A DNA stretch of 11,941 nt, taken from contig CAMLSI010000119.1 of assembly GCA_946482585.1 (NCBI GenBank), positions 1-11,941 of the forward strand, given 5' to 3'. Every line of letters begins with the position of its first letter. Position 1 is the stretch's first letter. Position numbers and translations under genes: made by a program. Below, one piece after another: positions 5,375-11,941 of this stretch. Below the pieces are notes generated by a model. It was not told the origin of the DNA. It saw only the letters and a list, made by a program, of their open reading frames with translations, and ran no database searches. The DNA comes from an uncultured Lysobacteraceae bacterium. Lineage in GTDB: Bacteria > Pseudomonadota > Gammaproteobacteria > Xanthomonadales > Rhodanobacteraceae.

Positions 5375-7669
5375 TCAATGGCTTTTGTCCTGGCTGGCTG
5401 GCGGCCGCTCGCCGGCCAGCGCGCGCACGTGCGCCTCGGCCGCGGCGCGCAAGTGGTCGTCGCCGACGGCGCGGTAGTACGCCGCGGCGACAACCGCGGC
5501 GCGATAGTCATGCTCGACGTAGGGCGCGATCTGGCCGGCGAGTTCGGTCGCGCGGTCGAGCTCGCCCCGGCGCAGCAGCGCGGTCAGCCATTCGGCGAGC
5601 ACGGCGATGCGCGCGCTGACGTTGCCGTCCACATCCGCGCGCGCGAGCGCGGCAACGAAGTGCGCGCGCGCTCCTTCGGCGTCGCCGGCGGACTCCTGCC
5701 ACAGCGCGCGTCCGAGCTCGCGTTCCACCGCGTCATCGTCGCTGTCCTGCGGATTGGTCTGTTCCAGCGCGGCGGCGGCGCGTCGCCGCGTCGCCGCGTC
5801 GGCCGGCGCGCCCAGGGTCGCGCGCACCAGCAACAGGACGGTGCCGCCGCTGTCCAGCGGCTCGGTCGCGAGTACCGCCAGCGCGCGCGCCGCATCGCCG
5901 CGATCCAGTGCGAGTTGCGCATGCGACGGGGCGAGCGAGGCCGGCTGGGGCGCATCGGGCACTTCGTCGAGCAGGCTTTCGGATTCCGAGAGCCGTCCGC
6001 TGCGGCGCAGCGCGTCGGCGAGCTGGACGCCGATGCTGCGGATCAGCACGGAGTTCTCGAGCGATTTCGTCAGCGCCCAGGCTCGCTGCGCGGTCGCGAG
6101 CGCCGCCGGCGTGTCGGCGAGCATGGTCTGGACACGCGCCTTGCCGAGCAGGCTGGCGGCGAGGCCGTCGCGCACGCCGTAGCGCTCGAACACCGCGATC
6201 GCGCGGTCGAACGACTGCAGTGCCGAGGCCGGCTTGCCGCTGCGGCTTTCGAGCAGGCCGAGGTTGGTATCGACCCTGGCCACGCCCGGCGCGTCGCCGG
6301 CGCGTTCGAGCGCGACCCGTGCGCGCGCCAGATCGGATGCGGCCAGGTCGTGCTGGCCCTGGGCCGCGCGTGCGGCGCCGCGGCCGCTGAAACCGTTGCC
6401 GATCAGTTCCTGCGGCCCTTCCGGCCCGAGCACGGCGAGCGCTTCGGCGTAGCGCTGCTCGGCCTCGGCATACGTGCCGCGGCGTACGGCGAGCGCGCCG
6501 AGACCCATGAGCGCCTCCGCCTGCACCGGTTGCGGCAGGCGATCGAGCTGTGCCTGCAGCGCCGAAAAGATCGCGCTGGCCGTATCGAGGTCGCCCGCGC
6601 GGAAGGCGAGCTGGCCTTCGCGCACCTGCATCGCCGGATCGGCGCGCAAGCCCGGCTCGGCATCGGCGATCAACGCGCGCGCGCCGGCGAGATCGCCCTC
6701 GAGCATGGCCGCGTCGAAACGCTGCAGGCGCTCGGCAGCCGCCGGCGGCCGGGCCGAAGCCGCGGCGTCGCGGCCCAGCCGCGCGAGCAGGCGCCGTGTC
6801 GCTTCGTCGGCAGCGGCGAGCGGGGTGGCGCCGCTGCCGCTGAACTCCTGCACGGCGCCGTCCGTGTCGAGGTTCAGGCGCAACTGCCAGCTGCCGTCGT
6901 CATGGCGGCGCGCCTCGGGCTGCAGCAGTTGCGCGGCGCCGCTGGCCTTGCGCAGATGGCGCAGCAGCGCTTCCGGCGATTCGTCATGGCGTTCGGCGAC
7001 GAGGCCGGCGACGCGCTCGCTCGGCAGCACGGTCAGTCCGGCGTCGCGCAGCCGTGCGGCGATGTAGTCCATGACACCGAGCCGGACCCAGGCCGCGCCG
7101 CCGCCGCCGGGCAGACTGACTGGTGCGACGACGAGCAGATCGCGCTGCGCGACCGCGTCGGCGCTGCGATTTCCGCGCCACGCCATCCAGGCGGCCACCG
7201 CGACGACGATCGCGAGCGATGCGGCCGCCGCGAACATCGCCAGGCTCACGCGACGGGGTCGCGCGGCGTCCGGCGGCGGCGCCGCCGCCTCGTCCGGCGT
7301 TGCCGGCGCGGCGGGAACCGCCTGCGTCGCGGGCGCATCGAGGCTCGCGTCGACGACTTCGGTCGGCGCGATCCACTGATAACCGAAGCGTGGCACCGTG
7401 CGTATGCTCGACTGGTCATTGCCGCTGTCGCCGACCGCGCGCCGCGCGCGCAGCAACGTCTGTGCGAGCAGCGCGTCGCTGACGTCGACGCGGCCCCAGA
7501 CCGCGGAAATGAGCTCGTCGCGGCCGACCGCGCGATCGCGGTGTTCGACGAGGTAGATCAGGCATTCGAGTGATTTCGGCGGCAGCGCCGTACGCTCGTC
7601 GCCGCGGCGCAGCTCGCGCGCGGCGGGATCGAGCAGAAAGTCGGTGAAGCGATACGTCGAACGGCTCAT
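5375..7669 (-). CDS. Membrane-anchored winged-helix transcriptional regulator with TPR sensor domain (ToxR/CadC-like)
   Basis: A 764-residue one-component regulator. Residues 5-100 form an OmpR/PhoB-type winged helix: YRFTDFLLDPAARELRRG, then LPPKSLECLIYLVEHRDRAVGRDELISAVWG in the recognition region, and SIRTVPRFGYQW in the wing. A proline/alanine-rich linker (about 105-138) leads to one transmembrane helix (141-164, VSLAMFAAAASLAIVVAVAAW). The remainder should be periplasmic: a 170-300 module starting DLLVVAPVSLPGGGG, of the kind seen in CadC-TPR regulators, then a long helical region from about 315 to the end with several tetratricopeptide-like repeats (for example 349-375, 385-412, 427-455, 465-495). 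No kinase or receiver domain is present, so DNA binding would be controlled through the membrane. The secreted repeat protein downstream is the obvious candidate target. The ligand is unknown. No strong ribosome-binding site precedes the ATG. Confidence 0.9.
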   Translation of the reverse strand: MSRSTYRFTDFLLDPAARELRRGDERTALPPKSLECLIYLVEHRDRAVGRDELISAVWGRVDVSDALLAQTLLRARRAVGDSGNDQSSIRTVPRFGYQWIAPTEVVDASLDAPATQAVPAAPATPDEAAAPPPDAARPRRVSLAMFAAAASLAIVVAVAAWMAWRGNRSADAVAQRDLLVVAPVSLPGGGGAAWVRLGVMDYIAARLRDAGLTVLPSERVAGLVAERHDESPEALLRHLRKASGAAQLLQPEARRHDDGSWQLRLNLDTDGAVQEFSGSGATPLAAADEATRRLLARLGRDAAASARPPAAAERLQRFDAAMLEGDLAGARALIADAEPGLRADPAMQVREGQLAFRAGDLDTASAIFSALQAQLDRLPQPVQAEALMGLGALAVRRGTYAEAEQRYAEALAVLGPEGPQELIGNGFSGRGAARAAQGQHDLAASDLARARVALERAGDAPGVARVDTNLGLLESRSGKPASALQSFDRAIAVFERYGVRDGLAASLLGKARVQTMLADTPAALATAQRAWALTKSLENSVLIRSIGVQLADALRRSGRLSESESLLDEVPDAPQPASLAPSHAQLALDRGDAARALAVLATEPLDSGGTVLLLVRATLGAPADAATRRRAAAALEQTNPQDSDDDAVERELGRALWQESAGDAEGARAHFVAALARADVDGNVSARIAVLAEWLTALLRRGELDRATELAGQIAPYVEHDYRAAVVAAAYYRAVGDDHLRAAAEAHVRALAGERPPASQDKSH

Positions 7670-7750
7670 CGGCGTGTCACGCGGCGGCGCGCGTTCGCAA
7701 GCGCCGGGCCTTCAACGATACGACAACGCGTCGCGCCCGCGTCGACCGTT

Positions 7751-7960
7751 TCAGCGCCCGATGTCGTGCGGCGTGATCCAGCCCATCCAGATCGCGAACA
7801 TGACGAGCACGATGAGGCCGACCGACAGGGCAATTCGTCGCGTCAGCGCCTTTACCGTCCGATTGGTCGTACCCTTGTCGACCATCATGTAGTACAGCCC
7901 CGCGCCGAGGTTGTAGAGGATCACGACCAGGAACGCGACGATGATGAGTTTGCCGACCAT
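7751..7960 (-). CDS. Twin-transmembrane small protein, DUF2909-like
   Basis: A 69-residue inner-membrane protein with two helices (about residues 4-24 and 43-61) joined by a basic loop with the family pattern VDKGTTNRTVKALTRRIALS. This fits the DUF2909 (twin transmembrane) family, which in Pseudomonas and Xanthomonas relatives lies beside the SURF1 gene. A role in oxidase biogenesis is guilt by association only. The frame is open much further upstream on this strand across SURF1, but that extension is antisense shadow; the ATG at 7960 begins right before the first helix. It is transcribed divergently from SURF1 across a 57-base gap, and a -10-like GATACT (7967-7972, minus) lies six bases before the ATG. 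Confidence 0.85.
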   Translation of the reverse strand: MVGKLIIVAFLVVILYNLGAGLYYMMVDKGTTNRTVKALTRRIALSVGLIVLVMFAIWMGWITPHDIGR

Positions 7961-8017
7961 GAACGAAGTATCCGCGGAAGCGCGCAGCGCAGCGCGCAAG
8001 TATAGGCGCCTGCGGCG
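7961..8017. promoter_or_regulatory. Short divergent promoter region between the DUF2909-like gene and SURF1
   Basis: Only 57 bases separate the two divergent starts. On the minus strand GATACT (7967-7972) matches the -10 consensus at 4 of 6 and ends six bases before the ATG, which would give a leaderless or near-leaderless message. On the plus strand TATAGG (8001-8006) is a 4 of 6 match, twelve bases before the SURF1 ATG. No convincing -35 boxes are seen. A run of alternating GCGC motifs occupies the centre. Confidence 0.3.
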
Positions 8018-8737
8018 ATGAGCCGGCAGTGGCGGCGCCCGTCCGCATTCGCCTGGATCCTGCTGCTGGCCGGTCTCGCGGCATTTCTCGGACTGTCGCA
8101 TTGGCAGTGGGGGCGGGCGCAGGAGAAAGAGCGCCTGCTCGCGTCCTATTCCGCGGCGGAGCATGCGGGACTGCGGCAATTTGCCACGCTGCCCGATCCG
8201 CTGCCTGCAGACGACTATCCGCGCGTCGCGGTGCAGGGGCGCTATCTCGCCGGACGCGGCTACTGGCTCGATCAGCAGATCCACGGCGGCAAGGTCGGCC
8301 GGCGCGCGATCGCGGTATTCGAGCCGCAGGGCGCGTCGCGCCGGCTGCTCGTCGATCTGGGCTGGGTTGCCGCGCCGGCCGGACAGGCGCCGCCGGCCTG
8401 GCCGGAGCTGCCGTTGACCGACGTCGAGCTGCACGGTATCTACGCGCCCGCGCCAGGCGGCGGCCTGCGCGTCGGCGGCGATGCGCTGCCGCGACAGGCG
8501 AGCTGGCCGAAGCTCACGTTGTTCGTCGATGCGGCGGCGATCGCGCAGGACCTCGGCGCTGCGATCGCGCCGCGGATTCTGCTGCTCGACGCCGACCCGG
8601 CCTCGGGCTTCGTGCGCAGCTGGACGCCGGCCGTGATGCCGCCGGAGAAGCATCGCGGCTACGCGCTGCAGTGGTTCTCGTTCGCCGTCGCCGCCGTCGT
8701 CATCTTCGTCGTGCTGCATTGGCAAAAAAATCAATAA
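8018..8737 (+). CDS. SURF1 family cytochrome oxidase biogenesis protein
   Basis: A 239-residue inner-membrane protein of the SURF1/Shy1 family, which assists assembly of aa3 oxidases, probably at the heme A insertion step into subunit I. The family layout is intact: N-terminal helix (about 10-27) followed by the LGLSHWQWGRAQEKERLL motif, a large periplasmic domain with GRYL, GYWLDQQ, LLVDLGWV and LLLDADP segments, and a C-terminal helix (about 217-235) introduced by the KHRGYALQWFSFA motif. Length matches bacterial relatives. The ATG is close to the divergent promoter region and lacks a clear ribosome-binding site. It is followed after 11 bases by the Sco-like gene and begins a three-gene assembly operon with ctaA. 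Confidence 0.93.
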   Translation: MSRQWRRPSAFAWILLLAGLAAFLGLSHWQWGRAQEKERLLASYSAAEHAGLRQFATLPDPLPADDYPRVAVQGRYLAGRGYWLDQQIHGGKVGRRAIAVFEPQGASRRLLVDLGWVAAPAGQAPPAWPELPLTDVELHGIYAPAPGGGLRVGGDALPRQASWPKLTLFVDAAAIAQDLGAAIAPRILLLDADPASGFVRSWTPAVMPPEKHRGYALQWFSFAVAAVVIFVVLHWQKNQ

Positions 8738-8748
8738 GGAATCAGTGG

Positions 8749-9297
8749 ATGGATGTACAGACGAAGAAGCGCCTGCAGCTCATCGCGATCATGTTCGTGT
8801 TCCTCGCGCCGATGATCGTCGCATTTGCGCTGCGGCTCGGCGAATGGCAGCCGAGCAGGCTGCGCAACAACGGCATCCTCGTGAAGCCGCCGCAGGAGCT
8901 TGCGACCGACGCGCCGCGCGCCGCGCGCGATACCGCCTTCGCCTGGAAGGACACGCAATACCGCTGGACGCTCGCGCTGATCGCCGGCCCCGACTGCGCT
9001 GCGGCCTGCGAGCAGCGTCTCGCCGAAGCCGAGAAGATCTGGTCGCTGATGACGCAGAAGGCGACGCGGCTGCGTATCGTCGCCGTCGGCGTCGAAGCGA
9101 CCCCGGCACGGCTCGAAAAGTACCCGCGCATCGATTTCGTGCAATCCGCCGCGGTGCCGCTGCAGGCGCTGCGTCCGGCGGCGCCCGACAGCGTCGCCGC
9201 CGTCGTGGTCGATCCGGCCGGCCTGCTCATGCTGCGTTTCGACCCTGGCTACGACCCTGCGGGCGTGCGCCAGGATCTCTCCCGCCTGATCCGCTGA
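8749..9297 (+). CDS. Membrane-anchored Sco/thioredoxin-like protein with CxxxC, oxidase-associated
   Basis: A 182-residue protein with an N-terminal helix (about 9-29) and a periplasmic domain. The order of elements (NNGILVKPP, WTLALIAGPDC, a helix, RIVAVGV, and VVVDPAGLLMLRFDPGYD near the end) fits a thioredoxin-like fold as in Sco/SenC copper chaperones, with CAAAC at residues 83-87 in the place of the Sco CxxxC motif. The histidine that completes the Sco copper site is not evident: there is no histidine after the cysteines. It could therefore be a thiol reductase or a divergent copper handler for the CuA or CuB site. The gene lies between SURF1 and ctaA, as a hypothetical gene does in Pseudomonas and Xanthomonas relatives. 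AAGGA at 8736-8740 gives a good ribosome-binding site for the ATG at 8749. Confidence 0.85.
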   Translation: MDVQTKKRLQLIAIMFVFLAPMIVAFALRLGEWQPSRLRNNGILVKPPQELATDAPRAARDTAFAWKDTQYRWTLALIAGPDCAAACEQRLAEAEKIWSLMTQKATRLRIVAVGVEATPARLEKYPRIDFVQSAAVPLQALRPAAPDSVAAVVVDPAGLLMLRFDPGYDPAGVRQDLSRLIR

Positions 9298-9301
9298 AAC
9301 C

Positions 9302-10297
9302 ATGAATCCGAATCATCGCAACCTGCGCAACCTCGCCTGGTTCGCCGTCGCCTTCGCCCTGCTCGTCATCGTGTTCGGCGCGTTCGTGCGCCTGTCCAAC
9401 GCGGGTCTTTCCTGTCCCGACTGGCCGACCTGCTACGGCAAGCTGACCTGGCCCGAGCACGATCACGAGATCGAAGCGGCCAACGCCGCATTTCCCGAAC
9501 GCGCGGTCGAGTCGCACAAGGCCTGGCGCGAGCAGGTGCACCGTTTCCTTGCCGGCGGCCTGATCCTGACCACGTTCGGACTGACCGCGCTGGCCTGGCG
9601 CCGTCGCCGCGAACTGTCCGGCATCGCGCCGGTGCTCGTCGCCGCTTCCGTGCTGATCGTGTTCCAGGCGCTGCTCGGCATGTGGACTGTGACCTGGAAG
9701 CTCAAGCCTGTCGTCGTGATGGCGCACCTGGTCGGCGGATTGTCCACGTTTTGCCTTTTATCTTATGTCGCGTTGCGCCTGGGCCTGCCCGCGCAGGGCC
9801 GCATCGACACGGCTGCGCTGCGTCGCATGGTCATCGCCGGCATCGCGCTCGTCGCGCTGCAGATCGCGCTCGGCGGCTGGACCAGCGCGAACTATGCGGC
9901 GCTGGCCTGCGGCATGGACTTTCCGACCTGCGCGGGCCAGTGGTGGCCGCCGACGGATTTCCGCGAAGCGTTCGTACTGTGGCGCGGCATCGGCGTGAAC
10001 TACGAAGGCGGCGTGCTCGACGCCGACGCACGCACGGCGATCCAGCTGACTCACCGCATCGGCGCGCTCGTCGTGTTCGGGCATCTGCTCGGCGTCATCG
10101 TCGCGGCCTGGCGCCGCCGTTTCGGCCGTCTCGCGCTGGCGCTGGCCGCAGTGCTCACGGTGCAGATCGCGCTCGGCATCAGCAACGTCGTGCTCGGCCT
10201 GCCGCTGCCCGTCGCGACCGCGCACAACGCCGGCGCGGCGCTGCTGCTGATGGTGCTGCTCGCGCTGCTCGTTCGCCTGCGGCGCACGGAATCCTGA
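9302..10297 (+). CDS. ctaA: Heme A synthase (CtaA/Cox15)
   Basis: A 331-residue eight-helix membrane protein that oxidises the C8 methyl of heme O to the formyl group of heme A, the prosthetic group of the neighbouring aa3 oxidase. The four conserved heme-ligand histidines are present: H80 (QVHRF), H142 (VMAHLVGG), H251 (LTHRIGA) and H308 (ATAHNAGA). The family opening GAFVRLSNAGLSCPDWPTCYG carries the cysteine pair C38 and C44, and a second pair is at C203 and C210 (ACGMDFPTC). The two similar four-helix halves are clear. The ATG follows the stop of the Sco-like gene by four bases with no ribosome-binding site, so translation is probably coupled. The usual partner ctaB, encoding heme O synthase, does not follow it. 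Confidence 0.96.
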   Translation: MNPNHRNLRNLAWFAVAFALLVIVFGAFVRLSNAGLSCPDWPTCYGKLTWPEHDHEIEAANAAFPERAVESHKAWREQVHRFLAGGLILTTFGLTALAWRRRRELSGIAPVLVAASVLIVFQALLGMWTVTWKLKPVVVMAHLVGGLSTFCLLSYVALRLGLPAQGRIDTAALRRMVIAGIALVALQIALGGWTSANYAALACGMDFPTCAGQWWPPTDFREAFVLWRGIGVNYEGGVLDADARTAIQLTHRIGALVVFGHLLGVIVAAWRRRFGRLALALAAVLTVQIALGISNVVLGLPLPVATAHNAGAALLLMVLLALLVRLRRTES

Positions 10298-10300
10298 AGC

Positions 10301-10324
10301 GCCCGGCCGACGCGCCGGCCGGGC
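10301..10324 (+). terminator. GC-rich hairpin after ctaA, possible terminator
   Basis: GCCCGGCC (10301-10308) and GGCCGGGC (10317-10324) form an 8-bp stem with an 8-base loop, starting three bases after the ctaA stop. No T-run follows; a second GC inverted repeat lies just downstream. It could mark the end of the SURF1-ctaA transcript, but without the T-run this is tentative. Confidence 0.45.
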
Positions 10325-10371
10325 TCCGGCGCGCCGGCCTAGACCATGGCCGGGGGCGGCCCCGTCGGCGC

Positions 10372-10399
10372 GTGAAACGCCAGTAGCGCGCGCTACACT
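10372..10399 (+). promoter_or_regulatory. Sigma70-like promoter of the FHA-GGDEF gene, placed for a leaderless transcript
   Basis: GTGAAA (10372-10377, 4 of 6 to TTGACA) and TACACT (10394-10399, 4 of 6 to TATAAT) are spaced by 16 bases. The ATG at 10407 lies seven bases after the -10, where transcription would start. There is no ribosome-binding site before the ATG, which agrees with leaderless translation. Confidence 0.5.
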
Positions 10400-10406
10400 C
10401 CGGCGC

Positions 10407-11306
10407 ATGTCTTCGCGCAACGGCAATACGACGCAACGTCGCACTCTACGGCCGCCGGGCGGCCGTTCGGGGGGGCGGCTCGGATCGGCCTGTCTCGTCG
10501 TCATCCATGGCGAGAACCTCGGCCGCCGCGTCGAACTGGGCGACCAGGTCGTGGTGATCGGCCGCTCGCCCGACGTGGAACTACAGATCAACCATCGCAG
10601 CATCTCGCGCCAGCATTGCCGCATCTGGCGCGAAGCCAACGGTTATCGCGTCCGCGATCTCGACTCCACCAACAAGACCTTCCTCAACGAGCAGCCCATC
10701 CTCGAAGCGGAACTGCGCGACGGCGACCACATCGGCGTCGGCGACATCATCCTGAAGTTCATGGAGCAGGGTTCGGTCGAGGCGCGCTATCACGAGGAGC
10801 TGTACCAGCTCGCGACTTCCGATCCGCTGACCGGCCTCTACAATCGCCGCCAGTTCCAGGAATTAATGGAAAAAGAGATTTTGCGTGCGACGCGGCACCT
10901 GCGCACGCTGTGTCTCGCGCTCGTCGACATCGACCACTTCAAGCCGATCAACGATCGCTACGGCCATCCGGCCGGCGACGGCGTGATCCGCGGCATCGCG
11001 CAGCTGCTGCGCCACAACGCGCGCGCCGACCAGCTCATCGCGCGCATCGGCGGCGAGGAATTCGCCCTGGTCTATGCGGAACAGAGCCTGCCGGAAGCGA
11101 CCGAATCGGCCGAGCGTCTGCGCCGCGCGATCGAGGCCAGCCCGTTCGAGCTCGGTGGAACGGCGGCGACGGTCACCGTCAGCATCGGCCTCGCGCAATG
11201 GCGGCGCGGCATGAGCGCGCTGTCGGACCTGATGCGCGCGGCCGACGAGCAGCTCTATCGCGCCAAGCAGAGCGGGCGCAATCGCGTCTGCCGCGTCGAC
11301 GACTGA
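10407..11306 (+). CDS. Diguanylate cyclase with N-terminal FHA domain
   Basis: A 299-residue cytoplasmic protein expected to make cyclic di-GMP from two GTP. Residues 1-25 are a basic, glycine-rich lead. Residues about 29-118 form a forkhead-associated domain with the core VVIGRSPDVELQI, then HRSISRQHCRI and the DLDSTNKTFLN turn, which bind phosphothreonine; the S and H of SRQH are present. Residues 137-299 form the GGDEF domain: DPLTGLYNRR (139-148), the metal-site segment DIDHFKPINDRYGHPAGD, and an intact active-site motif GGEEF (215-219). The product-inhibition site, normally RxxD ending five residues before the motif, reads RADQ (206-209), so feedback control may be weakened. The layout suggests activity gated by a Ser/Thr kinase partner not encoded here. 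It has its own promoter and is unrelated to heme synthesis. Confidence 0.95.
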   Translation: MSSRNGNTTQRRTLRPPGGRSGGRLGSACLVVIHGENLGRRVELGDQVVVIGRSPDVELQINHRSISRQHCRIWREANGYRVRDLDSTNKTFLNEQPILEAELRDGDHIGVGDIILKFMEQGSVEARYHEELYQLATSDPLTGLYNRRQFQELMEKEILRATRHLRTLCLALVDIDHFKPINDRYGHPAGDGVIRGIAQLLRHNARADQLIARIGGEEFALVYAEQSLPEATESAERLRRAIEASPFELGGTAATVTVSIGLAQWRRGMSALSDLMRAADEQLYRAKQSGRNRVCRVDD

Positions 11307-11317
11307 CCGCCGCGGCG

Positions 11318-11917
11318 ATGCGGCGCTCCTCCGCGCTCTATGCCGTCGGCGTCGGCCTGCTGTCGGCGCTGTTCTTCACCTCGGTCTACGTGCTCAACCG
11401 CGCGATGGCCGTCGACGGCGGTCACTGGGCCTGGACCGCGTCGCTGCGCTATTTCCTGACCTTGCCGCTGCTAGCCTGCGTGGTGCCGTTCAATGGCGGT
11501 TTCGCTCCCGTCTGGCGCGCGTTGCGCCGGCATCCGCTGCCGTGGCTGGGCTGGAGCGGCATCGGTTTCACGCTGTTCTGCGTCTGTCTGACCTGGGCCG
11601 CCGCGAGCGGTCCGTCCTGGCTCGTCGCCGGCAGTTTCCAGCTGACCGTCGTCGCCGGCATGCTGCTCGCGCCGCTGATCTATCGCGATGAGCGCGCACG
11701 CCTGCCGCGCCGGGCACTCGCTCTCGGCGTCGTCATCGTCGTCGGCGTGCTGTTGCTGCAGCTCGGCCATTTCGAGGGCCGGCTCGATGCGACGGCCTGG
11801 GCCGCGCTCGCGAGCGTCTGCGTGGAGGAAATCGGACCGAGGAAGACGGCGATGCTCCCCGCCCAGCCACCCCCAACCGGGTTGGATTTCGGAATCCCCG
11901 CCACGAGGTCATCGTAG
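11318..11917 (+). CDS. Multidrug-resistance efflux transporter-like protein, 3' end lost at a junction
   Basis: A 199-residue frame beginning 11 bases after the diguanylate cyclase. Residues 1 to about 169 resemble the N-terminal half of the putative multidrug efflux family of the drug/metabolite transporter superfamily: five hydrophobic helices, VVPFNGGFAPVWRALRRHP, then ASGPSWLVAGSFQLTVVAGMLLAPLIY and the basic loop ARLPRRAL. Such proteins are about 300 residues with ten helices, so roughly half is missing. From about 11825 the predicted tail is hydrophilic and proline-rich and has no family likeness; it is read from the antisense of an FG-GAP repeat. The gene is therefore truncated, by rearrangement or assembly error. 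Substrate unknown. Confidence 0.8.
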   Translation: MRRSSALYAVGVGLLSALFFTSVYVLNRAMAVDGGHWAWTASLRYFLTLPLLACVVPFNGGFAPVWRALRRHPLPWLGWSGIGFTLFCVCLTWAAASGPSWLVAGSFQLTVVAGMLLAPLIYRDERARLPRRALALGVVIVVGVLLLQLGHFEGRLDATAWAALASVCVEEIGPRKTAMLPAQPPPTGLDFGIPATRSS

Positions 11918-11941
11918 CCATCACCGTCGAAGTCGTCGACC
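11825..11941 (-). CDS. FG-GAP repeat protein fragment (both ends incomplete)
   Basis: On the minus strand the frame entering from the right edge reads DDFDGDGYDDLVAGIP, then GGGWAGSIAVFLGPIS. That is the integrin-like FG-GAP repeat with its calcium-binding DxDGDGxxD loop, as found in exported beta-propeller proteins. Likeness ends near 11830; beyond it the frame runs on only as antisense of the transporter until a stop at 11680. The real gene must begin outside the window, and its 3' part is missing. Base composition is less GC-extreme than the neighbouring DNA. The left boundary given is approximate. Confidence 0.6.

Noticed and set aside
5378..7573. Long open frame of 731 codons on the plus strand opposite the TPR regulator
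   Set aside because: Antisense shadow of a clear winged-helix/TPR gene; composition is arginine- and glycine-rich without motifs.
2131..7750. Possible mobile element or integrated island between ctaE and the SURF1 region
   Set aside because: No transposase, integrase, tRNA or terminal repeats were seen, so only a synteny break is reported, not an element.
7961..8734. Upstream extension of the DUF2909-like gene to 8734 on the minus strand
   Set aside because: The extension runs antisense through SURF1, is hydrophilic and low-complexity, and the known family starts right at the ATG at 7960.
8029..8748. Plus-strand frame joining SURF1 antisense-like sequence to the Sco-like protein
   Set aside because: The part before 8749 overlaps SURF1 in another frame and is arginine-rich noise; the AAGGA site fixes the start at 8749.

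Overview
The window is about 12 kb of very GC-rich DNA with densely packed genes. It looks like a gammaproteobacterium of the Xanthomonadales (Lysobacterales) type, possibly close to Rhodanobacteraceae such as Dokdonella. The reasons are the aa3 cytochrome oxidase gene order, the ToxR/CadC-like TPR regulator, and a secreted protein ending in an FRDGFDE tail of a kind I associate with exported proteins of that group. The assignment is inferred from gene content; no rRNA or other marker is present.

Region 1 (1-2130, plus strand) is the end of a cytochrome c oxidase structural operon: the 3' part of ctaD (subunit I), a 49-residue one-helix membrane protein, ctaG (Cox11, copper delivery to CuB) and ctaE (subunit III). 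A strong intrinsic terminator closes it.

Region 2 (2194-7669) interrupts the oxidase locus. It holds an AraC-family regulator and a 47-residue CxxC/CCxxC putative metal-binding protein on the plus strand. On the minus strand it holds a large membrane-anchored winged-helix/TPR regulator, a secreted repeat protein that looks like a beta-propeller, and a small ORF resembling one beta-sandwich domain of a larger exported protein.

Region 3 (7751-10297) resumes the oxidase biogenesis genes: a DUF2909-like twin-helix protein (minus), then SURF1, a Sco/thioredoxin-like membrane protein with a CxxxC motif, and heme A synthase ctaA on the plus strand, tightly spaced. Regions 1 and 3 together supply subunits, CuB copper insertion, heme A and an assembly factor. 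The usual next gene, ctaB (heme O synthase), is not there.

Region 4 (10372-11941) holds an FHA-GGDEF diguanylate cyclase with a promoter placed for leaderless or near-leaderless transcription, followed by a multidrug-efflux-like transporter. The transporter breaks off near 11825. From there to the window end the opposite strand encodes an FG-GAP calcium-binding repeat, so this is either a genuine rearrangement or an assembly chimera.

No tRNA, rRNA, CRISPR array or recognisable transposase was seen. The most unusual points are the junction at the right end, the propeller protein next to its putative regulator, the palindrome upstream of the tiny cysteine-rich gene, and the oxidase locus split by unrelated genes.
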